30,455 nt of DNA from UBA1258 sp963643225 (GCA_963643225.1 CAVIIX010000025.1:1-30455), one strand, 5' to 3'. Positions 15,670 to 24,089 are shown, counted from the stretch's first letter. Program-made: numbers and translations. The notes: generated from the letters alone by a model not told the origin.

Positions 15670-16695
15670 TCATGTAGTTCCTCTTTTAATTAATTCACCG
15701 GAATATTCGGTTTTTTTAGGCATTTCCTTTCCGTCAAGCACTCCTAAAAGTGTGCTCACAAGCTGCTTTGACAAGGCTTCAAGCTTATTGTCTATACTTG
15801 AAAGCTCAGGCTCTGTCATACAGCTAAAGAAAGAATTGTTGTATCCTACAAGGCTTAATTCTTCAGGCACTTTTATGCTTCGCTTAAGAGCGCACTTTAA
15901 GGCTGCGATTGCAAGATAGTCCTCGCTTGCCACAATTGCGTCAAATTCAAGACCGCTTTCATATAAAGCGTTAACGGCCTTTTCAATTTCTAAAATATTT
16001 TCACAGCTGTAGGGCATAAACTGTAAATATTCTTTTGATAAGGTTAAGCCTCTTGCTTCATAGGAGGCCTTGAAGCCCTCGAGCTTCTTTGTGGCTGAAT
16101 AGGATTTTGAACTGTATAAATAGAGTATTTTTCTTTTGCCGCTTTCAAATAAAAAGTCAACGGCCATTTTTGTAGCGTTAAAGTCGTCGCAGTAAAGAGA
16201 GTAGACATTTGGATATTCATACATTGCGTTTAAGAGCATGACGGGAATGGTGTCTGCCGCGTCCCGTATGTATTTGTTACCCTGATTGGTGGAGTCAAGA
16301 AAATTAGAACCCACCAAAATGGCTGCGTCCACCTTCTTTGAAATAAGTAAGTCCAAAGCCTTCTGCTTATCGGAAGCGTTGTAGCCTGTGCATACAAGTA
16401 AGGAATCGTACTGGTGTATACGCAGCTCTTCCTCAATATAATAGACGGCTTTGGCAAGGTAGGTATCGGAGGAGTCGGCACAGAGAATGCCGATGGTCTT
16501 CATGGTGTCGAGACCTAAGCCTCTTGCAAAGGCGTTAGGCTTATAGCCCATTTCCTCCATCACCTTTAATACCTTTTCCTTGGTGTCGGGATTTACATTG
16601 CTGTAGCCGTTTAACACACGGGAGACTGTAGCTATGGAAACTCCGGCCTTATCTGAAATGTCATAAATAGTAAGCTTTTCTTTTTTATTATTCAT
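15670..16695 (-). CDS. LacI-family repressor of the uronate genes
   Basis: The product has 341 residues. A LacI-type helix-turn-helix is at residues 8-30 (TIYDISDKAGVSIATVSRVLN), followed by the hinge and a periplasmic-binding-protein-like sensor domain from about 65. Position between uxaC and uxaB indicates control of galacturonate catabolism, with a uronate-pathway intermediate as inducer; that part is inference. Two LacI-type palindromes lie in the divergent promoter region: a perfect one at 16806-16821 before uxaB and an imperfect one at 16716-16729 before this gene. Autoregulation is therefore likely. The ribosome binding site GGAG is 8 bases from the ATG. Confidence 0.93.
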   Translation of the reverse strand: MNNKKEKLTIYDISDKAGVSIATVSRVLNGYSNVNPDTKEKVLKVMEEMGYKPNAFARGLGLDTMKTIGILCADSSDTYLAKAVYYIEEELRIHQYDSLLVCTGYNASDKQKALDLLISKKVDAAILVGSNFLDSTNQGNKYIRDAADTIPVMLLNAMYEYPNVYSLYCDDFNATKMAVDFLFESGKRKILYLYSSKSYSATKKLEGFKASYEARGLTLSKEYLQFMPYSCENILEIEKAVNALYESGLEFDAIVASEDYLAIAALKCALKRSIKVPEELSLVGYNNSFFSCMTEPELSSIDNKLEALSKQLVSTLLGVLDGKEMPKKTEYSGELIKRGTT

Positions 16696-16715
16696 GTAAA
16701 AAACTCCGCAAATTT

Positions 16716-16729
16716 TGTAAGCGTTTTCA
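16716..16729. promoter_or_regulatory. Imperfect LacI-type operator in front of the repressor gene
   Basis: TGTAAGCGTTTTCA is a degenerate copy of the LacI-family TGTAAGCGCTTACA pattern. It lies just downstream of the predicted minus-strand -10 (16742-16747), near the start of the repressor-uxaC transcript, where binding would block transcription. Confidence 0.65.
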
Positions 16730-16741
16730 AAAACTAAATTG

Positions 16742-16770
16742 ATTATACGAAAAACTTTTTAATAAATCAA
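16742..16770 (-). promoter_or_regulatory. Promoter for the repressor-uxaC transcript
   Basis: On the minus strand, -35 TTGATT (plus coordinates 16765-16770) and -10 TATAAT (16742-16747) are separated by 17 bases. It is back to back with the uxaB promoter. Confidence 0.75.
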
Positions 16771-16771
16771 G

Positions 16772-16800
16772 TTGACTTTTGCGATTTTTTCAAGTAATAT
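16772..16800 (+). promoter_or_regulatory. Promoter for uxaB-uxaA
   Basis: -35 TTGACT at 16772-16777 and -10 TAATAT at 16795-16800 have a 17-base spacer. The perfect palindromic operator at 16806-16821 lies over the expected transcription start. Confidence 0.8.
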
Positions 16801-16805
16801 ACGGA

Positions 16806-16821
16806 ATGTAAGCACTTACAT
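16806..16821. promoter_or_regulatory. Perfect LacI-type operator in front of uxaB
   Basis: ATGTAAGCACTTACAT is a 16-base perfect palindrome of the LacI/KdgR-like type, starting 6 bases after the uxaB -10 box. This position is typical for repression by steric block. Confidence 0.85.
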
Positions 16822-16839
16822 AATTTTTGGAGGTTAATC

Positions 16840-18303
16840 ATGAAAACTTTAAACAAAGATATGGTAACTGTAAAGGAACGCCCAATAAAGGTTTTACAGT
16901 TTGGCGAGGGCAATTTCTTAAGAGCCTTTGTTGATTACATGTTTGATATATGTAATGAAAAGGAATTATTCGATGGTTCGATAGTATTGGTTAAGCCCAT
17001 TGAATTCGGAAGCCTTGAACAGTTTGGCAAGCAGGATAACATTTACACCGTTTCTTTAAGAGGAAGAGTGGACGGCGAGGCTAAGGTTCAGAACAGAATT
17101 ATCACTTCCATCGCAGATACCGTTGGTGTATATGAAGAATATGACCGCTTCATGGGATATGCTCATCTTGATACCTTAAGATACATTGTATCCAATACTA
17201 CCGAAGCAGGTATCGTTTATGATGCTTCTGATTCCTTTGAAGCAAATCCTTCAAAGACCTTCCCCGGTAAGCTCACAAAATTCTTATATGAAAGATACAA
17301 TTTCTTTAAGGGCGATATGTCAAAGGGTCTTGTTATGCTCCCTGTAGAGCTTATTGACGATAATGGTATCGAGCTTGAAAGATGCGTAAATAAATTTATC
17401 GATTTATGGGAATTGCCGGAAGACTTCCGCAGCTGGGTTAAGGAAGCCTGCAATTTCTGCTCTACACTTGTAGATAGAATTGTAACCGGATACCCACGCA
17501 ACAACGAACAGGCTATCTGGGACGAGCTTGGCTATGAAGACAGACTTGTAGTTACAGCAGAGCCCTTTGCTTTATGGGTAATTGAATCAAAGAAGGATTT
17601 AACAGACGAGCTTCCTTTCGTAAAGGCAGGACTTCCTGTTATTTATACAGACAACCAGAAGCCCTACAAGCAGAGAAAGGTACGTATTCTTAACGGAGCG
17701 CACACCTCCTTCGTACTTGCTTCCTACCTTGCAGGCAATAATATCGTAAGAGAATCAATGGAGGATGAATTAATCCGCGACTTCATGAACGACACTATTT
17801 TTAATGAAGTTATTCCGACCCTTACACTTCCCAAGCAGGATTTACTTGATTTTGCAGATGCTGTTATCGGCAGATTCAATAACCCTTATGTGGATCATGC
17901 ACTTTTATCAATCGCTCTTAATTCAGTTTCAAAGTGGAGAGCGCGCTGCATGCCTTCTTTCCTTGAATACATTAAGCTTAACGGAAAGAATCCCAAGCAC
18001 TTAACATTTTCTTTGGCAGCATTAATGGCTTTCTATTCTTCTGATAAGCTTGATGATAAGGCATTAATCGGCTTAAGAGACAAAAAAGAATACCGCATCA
18101 TGGATGATATGGCAGTACTTGAATTCTTCCGTGACAACTCAGGTAAGGATTCTGCTTCTTTTGCCAAAGCCTTCTTATCAAATACGGATTTCTTCGGTGA
18201 AGATTTATCGGCTGTAGGCACAACACTTGCAGACGTAACAGCATACCTTGACGATATCAGAAGTCTTGGCATGAGAAAAGCAATGGAGAAAAACTTTAAA
18301 TAA
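16840..18303 (+). CDS. uxaB: Tagaturonate reductase (altronate oxidoreductase)
   Basis: The product has 487 residues and belongs to the long-chain mannitol dehydrogenase family. The nucleotide-binding segment is VLQFGEGNFLRAFVDYM near residues 18-34. The family catalytic motif K-x4-N-x2-H is complete as K280, N285, H288 in KVRILNGAH. It reduces D-tagaturonate to D-altronate with NADH in the cytoplasm, the second step of galacturonate breakdown. The start is supported by GGAGG 7 bases upstream. The stop codon overlaps the uxaA start by one base (TAATG at 18301-18305), so the two are one operon and probably translationally coupled. Confidence 0.96.
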   Translation: MKTLNKDMVTVKERPIKVLQFGEGNFLRAFVDYMFDICNEKELFDGSIVLVKPIEFGSLEQFGKQDNIYTVSLRGRVDGEAKVQNRIITSIADTVGVYEEYDRFMGYAHLDTLRYIVSNTTEAGIVYDASDSFEANPSKTFPGKLTKFLYERYNFFKGDMSKGLVMLPVELIDDNGIELERCVNKFIDLWELPEDFRSWVKEACNFCSTLVDRIVTGYPRNNEQAIWDELGYEDRLVVTAEPFALWVIESKKDLTDELPFVKAGLPVIYTDNQKPYKQRKVRILNGAHTSFVLASYLAGNNIVRESMEDELIRDFMNDTIFNEVIPTLTLPKQDLLDFADAVIGRFNNPYVDHALLSIALNSVSKWRARCMPSFLEYIKLNGKNPKHLTFSLAALMAFYSSDKLDDKALIGLRDKKEYRIMDDMAVLEFFRDNSGKDSASFAKAFLSNTDFFGEDLSAVGTTLADVTAYLDDIRSLGMRKAMEKNFK

Positions 18304-19793
18304 TGGAAAAGTTTATTAAAATCAATCCTCTGGATTCAGTAGTGGTGGCACTTGCGGAAATAAAAGCCGGGGAAACAGTAGAGGTTTCAGGCTCTGCTGT
18401 TAAAGCCCTTGGCGATATTCCCGCGGGCCATAAAATGGCGATTAAGGATATCGAAGCGGGAGAGTCCGTTATAAAATACGGTGAGGCAATCGGTAAGGCA
18501 AAAGAAAAAATCCCTGCAGGCTCCCACATTCATACACACAATCTTGCAACTAAGCTTGATGAAGACGTTTCCTACTCATATGAGCCTTTAATAAGAGAAG
18601 CAAAGGTACCCTCTGGCTCCCTCAGAGGTACCTTTAAAGGCTTCTTAAGAGGTAACGGCAGGGTGGGAATTCGCAATGAAATCTGGATTATCCCGACCGT
18701 CGGCTGTGTAAATAACGTGGCAAATAAAATTGCTGAGCTTGCACGTCCCTTTGTAAAGGGCTCAGTTGACACCGTTGTGGCATTTCCTCATCCTTACGGC
18801 TGTTCACAGATGGGAGACGATCAGGAAAATACCCGTACCATTTTAGCAGACATGATTAATCATCCCAATGCAGGCGGCATTTTAGTATTGGGGCTTGGCT
18901 GTGAAAACAGTAACATTGATGTGTTAAAGCCATATATCGGTGCGCATGATGAGGCACGTGTTAAATTTTTAGTAAGCCAGCAGGTGGAAGATGAGGTTAA
19001 GGAAGGCCTTGAAATCGTAAAAAATTTAATTGACAAGGCATCTTTAGATACAAGAAGCGATCAGCCTGTTTCAAAACTAATAATCGGTTTAAAGTGCGGA
19101 GGCTCTGACGGATTTTCAGGCATTACGGCAAATCCATTAGTAGGTTTCTTTTCAGACCATTTAGTGTCTATGGGTGGCACAACGATTTTAACGGAGGTGC
19201 CGGAGATGTTTGGTGCTGAAACGTTACTTATGAACAGGTGCGAAAACGAAGGTCTGTTTAATAAAACCGTTAAGCTTATTAATGACTTTAAGGATTATTT
19301 TAAACGCCATGGTCAGACGGTTTATGAAAATCCTTCTCCAGGCAATAAAGCAGGCGGCATATCCACTCTTGAAGATAAATCCTTAGGCTGTACACAGAAA
19401 TCAGGTTCTTCATCTGTTAAGGGAGTTTTAAATTACGGCGAAAGAGTAGAGACTCCGGGACTTAATTTATTGTCCGCTCCCGGTAACGATCTTGTGGCCG
19501 CTACTGCACTTGCTTCAAGCGGAGCCCACATGGTACTCTTTACAACAGGTCGAGGCACCCCTTTTGCTACCTTTGTGCCAACCGTTAAAATATCAAGTAA
19601 CAGTGCTCTTTATGATAAGAAAGGAAACTGGATTGACTTTAACGCGGCAGAGGTGCTTGAAAAAAAGACCTTTGAAGAATTATCCTTAGACCTTTATAAT
19701 TATGTGCTTTCGGTAGCCCAAGGAGAGAAAGTAAAGGCAGAAAAAGCCGGTTACCATGATATTGCAATTTTTAAACAGGGTGTGACCTTATAA
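18303..19793 (+). CDS. uxaA: Altronate dehydratase
   Basis: The product has 496 residues, full length for UxaA. Residues 1-85 form the N-terminal SAF-type domain (HTHN near residue 80), and about 105-496 the catalytic domain with FPHPYGCSQMG, GLGCENSN and LKCGGSDGFSGITANP, cysteine-containing segments typical of this iron-dependent family. It dehydrates D-altronate to 2-keto-3-deoxy-D-gluconate in the cytoplasm. It begins inside the uxaB stop codon, with GGAG about 14 bases upstream inside uxaB. No kdgK or kdgA (the next steps) occurs in the window. A short decayed-looking frame and a DUF6171 gene follow. Confidence 0.96.
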   Translation: MEKFIKINPLDSVVVALAEIKAGETVEVSGSAVKALGDIPAGHKMAIKDIEAGESVIKYGEAIGKAKEKIPAGSHIHTHNLATKLDEDVSYSYEPLIREAKVPSGSLRGTFKGFLRGNGRVGIRNEIWIIPTVGCVNNVANKIAELARPFVKGSVDTVVAFPHPYGCSQMGDDQENTRTILADMINHPNAGGILVLGLGCENSNIDVLKPYIGAHDEARVKFLVSQQVEDEVKEGLEIVKNLIDKASLDTRSDQPVSKLIIGLKCGGSDGFSGITANPLVGFFSDHLVSMGGTTILTEVPEMFGAETLLMNRCENEGLFNKTVKLINDFKDYFKRHGQTVYENPSPGNKAGGISTLEDKSLGCTQKSGSSSVKGVLNYGERVETPGLNLLSAPGNDLVAATALASSGAHMVLFTTGRGTPFATFVPTVKISSNSALYDKKGNWIDFNAAEVLEKKTFEELSLDLYNYVLSVAQGEKVKAEKAGYHDIAIFKQGVTL

Positions 19794-19800
19794 TAAGCAC

Positions 19801-19905
19801 TTATCAAAAAAATTACGAAAGAATTATGAAGCACTACGAAGTGCTATTTCAGACCTTTCTTCACTTTTAGAAGAATACAGCGTTGAGGGCTGCGATGAGC
19901 TTTGA
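19801..19905 (+). pseudogene. Possible remnant or non-canonically started small ORF
   Basis: This frame is open from the TGA at 19783-19785 to the TGA at 19903-19905. Residues from 19801 read LSKKLRKNYEALRSAI, then a helical acidic stretch ending in EGCDEL. The composition looks like a real helical protein, but there is no ATG, GTG or TTG in the frame. It ends by overlapping the start of the DUF6171 gene, as coupled genes do. Either it is the 3' end of a lost gene, or it starts at a rare codon. No family was recognised. Confidence 0.3.
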
Positions 19906-20155
19906 TAATTTCAGATTTTGTAAAAAGTGTCTCACCCGCGACATGCTCGACAAGGACACTTATTTTAAAACCCTAAAGGAATTAATTGAAAATCTTCCGG
20001 AGGATGTCAGGGCATCCTCCGATATTTATGAATTAAGGCTTTCTGTCTGTACCGACTGTGACCGTTTAACAGACGGCATGTGCTCTGCCTGCGGCTGCTA
20101 TGTAGAGCTAAGGGCAGCAAAAGTCTTTAATAAATGTCCCTATGACAAATGGTAA
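19895..20155 (+). CDS. DUF6171-like small zinc-ribbon protein
   Basis: The product has 86 residues. Cysteine pairs are at the N-terminus (CKKC) and in the second half (CTDCD, CSACGC, then KCPYDKW), the pattern of a small metal-binding protein I associate with DUF6171 of Lachnospiraceae. The role is unknown. I choose the ATG at 19895 because GAGGG lies 5 bases upstream; a TTG at 19883 would add four residues. It follows uxaA by about 100 bases and is probably at the end of that transcript, with a hairpin directly after its stop. Confidence 0.8.
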   Translation: MSFDNFRFCKKCLTRDMLDKDTYFKTLKELIENLPEDVRASSDIYELRLSVCTDCDRLTDGMCSACGCYVELRAAKVFNKCPYDKW

Positions 20156-20178
20156 ACGCACTCATACTGAGTGCGTTT
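20154..20178 (+). terminator. Hairpin at the end of the DUF6171 gene
   Basis: AAACGCACTCA-TAC-TGAGTGCGTTT is a perfect 11-bp stem starting at the stop codon. The T run is short, so termination may depend on the stronger hairpin at 20217-20249. Confidence 0.6.
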
Positions 20179-20216
20179 ATGTATCCGGTGAGCTGATACT
20201 TTAACCTACAGAAAAC

Positions 20217-20249
20217 AAAAAAGCTGTGGCAGATGCCACAGCTTTTTTT
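20217..20249. terminator. Bidirectional terminator between the uxaBA operon and the phosphorylase gene
   Basis: AAAAAAGCTGTGGC-AGAT-GCCACAGCTTTTTTT is a perfect stem with A-run and T-run flanks. It serves converging transcripts and touches the stop codon of the minus-strand phosphorylase gene. Confidence 0.92.
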
Positions 20250-22686
20250 AACCCATTACAACTTTTACATTAATCAGCTTCTTAGAAGCGTCGTAAGGAA
20301 TTACGGTAGTGCCGGTTAATTCCTTACCATCTACGATTAATGCTTTAACGCCCTTTTCGACGCCGTTTGTGATGACTTTAATATTGTAGGTAGCGCCACG
20401 GAATTTTCTTGTTACCTTGAAGTCGCCAAAGTCCTTGGGAACACAAGGATTAACGGAAAGACCTGCGTGGGTAGGGTAAACACCTAAGATGTACTGAGAG
20501 ATGTTTACAAAGGTCCACGCTGCGGTACCTGTAAGCCAGGAGTTCTTACCCTCGCCAGGAATGTAAGCGTCGTTACCTGCTACCATCTGGCAATATACGT
20601 AAGGCTCTGTCTTGTGAATTTCGGAAATTTCCTCGGTGTAGGCAGGACAGGTCTTTTTGTAGACCTCGAAAGCTCTGTCGCCACGGCCGATAACTGTTTC
20701 TGCGATGGAAACCCAGGGGTTATTGTGGCAGAAAATACCGGCATTTTCCTTATATCCCGGAGGATAAGAGGAAATTTCACCAAGCTCTAAGTGGTAAACT
20801 GTGTAGGCTGGCTGTAAAATCATTACGCCGTATTTACAGTCAAGGTGCTTTTTGACGGAATCAAGAGCCTTTTCTGCGAGGCCTTCCTTTACACCGATTC
20901 CTGCCAAAGAACAGAAGCCGTTTGATTCAATGAAAATCTTACCTTCTTCACATTCCTTTGAACCGATTTTGTTGGAGTAAGCATCATAAGCTCTTACAAA
21001 CCATTCACCGTCCCAGCCGTCCTTAAGTACTGCATCGTACATAATCTGAACTTCTTTTCTTGCTCGGTCAGCTTCTGCATTGTCGCCTAAGAGTTCAGCA
21101 AGCTGTGCGTATTCTTCACCGTATTTTACAAACATACCGGCGATGAAAACGGATTCGGCAACCGGGCCTTCCGAAGGACCGAAGCACTGGAAGGATTCGC
21201 CAGGATGCTCTGAAAAGCAGTTTAGGTTAAGGCAGTCATTCCAGTCTGCTCTTCCGATAAGAGGAAGATTATGGGGACCCTTGTGATTTACGATAAAGTC
21301 AAAGGAGCGCTTTAGGTGTTCCATAAGGGAAGTAGCTACCGACATATCGTTATCGTAGGGAACTGTTTCTTTTAAAATTGAAATGTCGCCGGTTTCACGT
21401 ACATAAGCGGAGGTGCCTGCAATGAGCCATAAGGGGTCATCGTTGAAGCCTGAGCCGATGTCTGAGTTGCCACGCTTTGTTAAAGGCTGGTACTGATGAT
21501 AAGCCGAGCCGTTTTCAAACTGTGTGGAAGCGATATCAATGATACGTTCTCTTGCACGCTCGGGAATGAGATGCACGAAACCAAGAAGGTCCTGGTTGGA
21601 ATCTCTAAAGCCCATGCCTCTTCCGATACCGGATTCATAATAGGAAGCAGAACGGGACATATTAAAGGTAACCATACACTGGTACTGATTCCAGATGTTA
21701 ACCATGCGGTTTACCTTGTCGTTGCTGCTTTCAAGAGTATAGATGGATAATAATCCGTTCCAGTATTCATTTAATTTGGCAAAAGCCTTTTCAACGCAAG
21801 CATCTGTCTGGTACTTTGCAAGAAGGGTTTTTGCAGGTTTTTTGTTGATAACACCCTTTGATTCCCATTTGTCATCATCAGGGTTTTCGCAATAACCCAA
21901 CACGAACACATAAGATTTTGTTTCGCCGGGATTTAATGTAACCTTAATCTCGTGAACTGCAATGGGAGACCAGCCGTGGGCAATTGAGCCGGTGCAGGAA
22001 CCCTTTTCAAATACAACCTCTGGATCGTGGTTGTCTCTGTAAGCACCAAGGAAATCCTCACGCTGTGTATCAAAGCCTTCAATTTTTGTATTTACCGAAT
22101 ATACGCCATAGTGGTTACGGCGTTCTCTGTATTCTGTTTTGTGGTAGATGGTTGAGCCGATAACTTCAACCTCACCGGTTGAAAAGTTACGCTGGAAGTT
22201 CTGGGAATCGTCTGCCGCATTCCAGAGGCACCATTCTACGTAAGAAAAGAGCTTAAGCTCCTTTACACTGTCGGTAGTGTTAGTAAGCTTAATCTGGTTG
22301 ATTTCACAGGTGTCATCCGTTGGAACAAAGGCCAGAACATTTGCCTTTACACCATTCTTTGAGGATTCCCATTTGCTGTAACCGATACCGTGACGGCATT
22401 CATAGGAATCAAGGTCGGTCTTTGTGGGCATCCAGCCGGGGTTCCATACGGTGCTGCCATCCTTAATATAATAGTATTTACCGTTTGAATCACCGGGTAC
22501 GTTGTTATAACGGAAACGAGTAAGCCTTAATAATTTAGCGTCCTTATAGAAGCTGTAACCACCCTGTGTGTTTGAAATTAATGAAAAGAAATCATTACTG
22601 CCAAGGTAATTGATCCAGGGCAGAGGAGTCTTGGGTGTAGTGATGACATATTCTCTGTTTGCGTCATCAAAATAACCGAATTTCAT
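20248..22686 (-). CDS. Cellobiose phosphorylase (GH94)
   Basis: The product has 812 residues, full length for GH94. It is very like clostridial cellobiose phosphorylases from the first residues (MKFGYFDDANREYVIT) through FNMSRSASYYESGIGRGMGF, FNDDPLW and the C-terminal AGNDAY...KNSWLTGTAAWTF. The general acid is D484 in GRADWNDCLN. It splits cellobiose with phosphate into glucose and alpha-glucose 1-phosphate in the cytoplasm, saving ATP during cellulose use. Cellobiose is the best substrate guess; a related beta-glucoside is possible. The ribosome binding site AAAGGAG is 7 bases before the ATG. The predicted promoter at 22882-22910 gives a leader of about 190 nt that contains hairpin element C. 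A LacI-type regulator is encoded divergently; no transporter gene is adjacent. Confidence 0.93.
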   Translation of the reverse strand: MKFGYFDDANREYVITTPKTPLPWINYLGSNDFFSLISNTQGGYSFYKDAKLLRLTRFRYNNVPGDSNGKYYYIKDGSTVWNPGWMPTKTDLDSYECRHGIGYSKWESSKNGVKANVLAFVPTDDTCEINQIKLTNTTDSVKELKLFSYVEWCLWNAADDSQNFQRNFSTGEVEVIGSTIYHKTEYRERRNHYGVYSVNTKIEGFDTQREDFLGAYRDNHDPEVVFEKGSCTGSIAHGWSPIAVHEIKVTLNPGETKSYVFVLGYCENPDDDKWESKGVINKKPAKTLLAKYQTDACVEKAFAKLNEYWNGLLSIYTLESSNDKVNRMVNIWNQYQCMVTFNMSRSASYYESGIGRGMGFRDSNQDLLGFVHLIPERARERIIDIASTQFENGSAYHQYQPLTKRGNSDIGSGFNDDPLWLIAGTSAYVRETGDISILKETVPYDNDMSVATSLMEHLKRSFDFIVNHKGPHNLPLIGRADWNDCLNLNCFSEHPGESFQCFGPSEGPVAESVFIAGMFVKYGEEYAQLAELLGDNAEADRARKEVQIMYDAVLKDGWDGEWFVRAYDAYSNKIGSKECEEGKIFIESNGFCSLAGIGVKEGLAEKALDSVKKHLDCKYGVMILQPAYTVYHLELGEISSYPPGYKENAGIFCHNNPWVSIAETVIGRGDRAFEVYKKTCPAYTEEISEIHKTEPYVYCQMVAGNDAYIPGEGKNSWLTGTAAWTFVNISQYILGVYPTHAGLSVNPCVPKDFGDFKVTRKFRGATYNIKVITNGVEKGVKALIVDGKELTGTTVIPYDASKKLINVKVVMG

Positions 22687-22733
22687 AGAGCATCTCCTTT
22701 AATCAAGTGAAAAATTTGAAATATAATCGCAAA

Positions 22734-22856
22734 GTTAAACGCTTCGCGCAAAGGCGCACAGATTCGAAAGGGTAGATGTCTGCCTTGGCAGACACGAATC
22801 CTGCGCGCAAGACTTACAAGCAAGTCTTGGCTTAAGTAAACGATTAAGTTAAAAAG
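22734..22856. repeat. Hairpin element C, within the phosphorylase leader
   Basis: The nested-stem body reads P1 GCGC 22754-22757 / GCGC 22803-22806; P2 GATTCG 22761-22766 / CGAATC 22795-22800; unpaired AAAGGGTAGAT 22767-22777; P3 GTCTGCC 22778-22784 / GGCAGAC 22787-22793; P4 CAAGACTT 22808-22815 / AAGTCTTG 22822-22829. A small hairpin GCGC-AAAG-GCGC precedes and overlaps P1. GTTAAACGC at 22734 and GTTAAAAAG at 22848 look like the remains of flanking unit boundaries. The consensus runs on the plus strand, so the phosphorylase leader would carry the complement. Confidence 0.75.
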
Positions 22857-22881
22857 TAAAAAAATACCTTTCAGTAAAGAC

Positions 22882-22910
22882 ATTATATATAATAATTACA
22901 CTAAAATCAA
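22882..22910 (-). promoter_or_regulatory. Promoter for cellobiose phosphorylase
   Basis: On the minus strand, -35 TTGATT (22905-22910) and -10 TATAAT (22882-22887) are separated by 17 bases. The inverted repeat at 22908-22927 abuts and partly covers the -35 box. Confidence 0.75.
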
Positions 22911-22927
22911 TAGAAAAACGTCTATTG
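22908..22927. promoter_or_regulatory. Inverted repeat between facing -35 boxes
   Basis: CAATAGA-N6-TCTATTG is a perfect 7+7 inverted repeat that overlaps the -35 of the phosphorylase promoter on one side and of the regulator promoter on the other. It is a good candidate for a shared operator. Confidence 0.6.
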
Positions 22928-22953
22928 AAATACCTGAAAATATATTTTATACT
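22925..22953 (+). promoter_or_regulatory. Promoter for the divergent LacI-type regulator
   Basis: -35 TTGAAA at 22925-22930 and -10 TATACT at 22948-22953 have a 17-base spacer. An 8-base palindrome AAACGTTT at 22964-22971, near the expected start, may be an autoregulatory site. Confidence 0.65.
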
Positions 22954-22992
22954 AAACGAGTGAAAACGTTTAAGGACGTAAAGAGGTATACA

Positions 22993-24006
22993 ATGGTTTC
23001 TATGAAGGATATAGCGGCGAAGTGTGAAGTTTCCGTCGCTACAGTCAGTAAGGCATTAAACGATCAGGCGGATATCGGAGCTTCCACGAGAGAACTCATT
23101 AAAAAGACAGCCAAGGAAATGGGCTATTTGCCAAATTCCCAGGCTCGTGCACTTCGTACAAACCGCTCCTACAATATCGGCGTCTTATTTGTAGACGAAG
23201 GACGGTCAGGTCTTACACATGATTATTTTTCAAAGGTGCTTGATTCTTTCAAGGCAGTTGTTGAGGAGCATGGTTACGATCTTACCTTTATTAATTGTTC
23301 AAAAAAACGTCCCGCCCATATGAGCTATCTTGAACACAGCCGCTATAGGGGCTTCGACGGCGTGGTAATCGCATGCATTGATTTTAATGATCCTGAGGTT
23401 TTGGAGCTTTCAAATTCAGACATTCCCTTAGTCACCATCGACTTTATGTTTAATAACCGCTCAAGCGTTATTTCCAATAACTATGCAGGCATGACAAGCC
23501 TTGTTGATTATGTGGTAAAGCAGGGACATAAGAAAATCGCTTATGTATGCGGTGAAGATACTGCCGTTACAAGAAATCGTCTTGCAGCTTTTTATAAGGT
23601 ACTTGAAGATAACGGTATTAATGTACCCGATGAATATGTTTTACAGGGTTCCTACCGTAATATCGAGAAAACAGAAGAACTTACCGATACTTTACTTAAG
23701 TTAAAGGACAGACCTACCTGTATTCTTTACAGTGACGACTATTCAGCAATGGGCGGTCTTAATGCAATTTACAGGCACGGCTTAAGGGTGCCTGCGGATA
23801 TTTCAATTGCCGGCTATGACGGCGTCAATATTGCATCAAAAATTGAGCCAAAGCTTACCACCATCCGCCAGGATACCGATGCAATCGGTGAGAGCGCTGC
23901 ATTAAAATTAATCAGCTTAATAGAAAAACCAAAGACAACCGTAGAAGAACAGATAACGGTGGAAGGTACCCTTGTGGAGGGCAAATCCGTCATTAAATTA
24001 GATTAA
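22993..24006 (+). CDS. LacI-family transcriptional regulator
   Basis: From the ATG at 22993 the product has 337 residues. A LacI helix-turn-helix occupies residues 3-26 (MKDIAAKCEVSVATVSKALN), followed by the hinge and a sugar-binding-protein-like domain, with the family motif RPTCILYSDDYSAMGGLNAI and AGYDGVNIAS near the end. A GTG at 22960 would give 11 extra residues, but AAGAGG lies 6 bases before the ATG at 22993 and the HTH normally begins within a few residues of the start. It is divergent from the cellobiose phosphorylase gene and probably controls it. The inducer is unknown. A terminator follows at 24058. Confidence 0.93.
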   Translation: MVSMKDIAAKCEVSVATVSKALNDQADIGASTRELIKKTAKEMGYLPNSQARALRTNRSYNIGVLFVDEGRSGLTHDYFSKVLDSFKAVVEEHGYDLTFINCSKKRPAHMSYLEHSRYRGFDGVVIACIDFNDPEVLELSNSDIPLVTIDFMFNNRSSVISNNYAGMTSLVDYVVKQGHKKIAYVCGEDTAVTRNRLAAFYKVLEDNGINVPDEYVLQGSYRNIEKTEELTDTLLKLKDRPTCILYSDDYSAMGGLNAIYRHGLRVPADISIAGYDGVNIASKIEPKLTTIRQDTDAIGESAALKLISLIEKPKTTVEEQITVEGTLVEGKSVIKLD

Positions 24007-24057
24007 GCAATTATCAGATTCATTTTCTTTTTCATATTCTTTTACTCTTTTTTACTT

Positions 24058-24089
24058 GAAAATAGCCCATCGACCGATGGGCTATTTTC
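24058..24089. terminator. Terminator after the LacI-type regulator gene
   Basis: GAAAATAGCCCATCG and CGATGGGCTATTTTC form a perfect 15-bp stem with a two-base spacer. The tract has A on one side and T on the other, so it can work in both directions. Confidence 0.85.

Noticed and set aside
15324..15919. Plus-strand open frames opposite uxaC and the repressor gene
   Set aside because: They are shadows of strongly supported minus-strand genes and have no family features.
22687..22880. Riboswitch in the cellobiose phosphorylase leader
   Set aside because: The structured part belongs to the dispersed element family (also in non-leader positions), and no known riboswitch core or terminator switch was recognised.
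22960..22992. GTG start for the second LacI-type regulator
   Set aside because: AAGAGG is correctly spaced for the ATG at 22993, the GTG sits at the predicted transcription start, and LacI HTH domains begin near the N-terminus.
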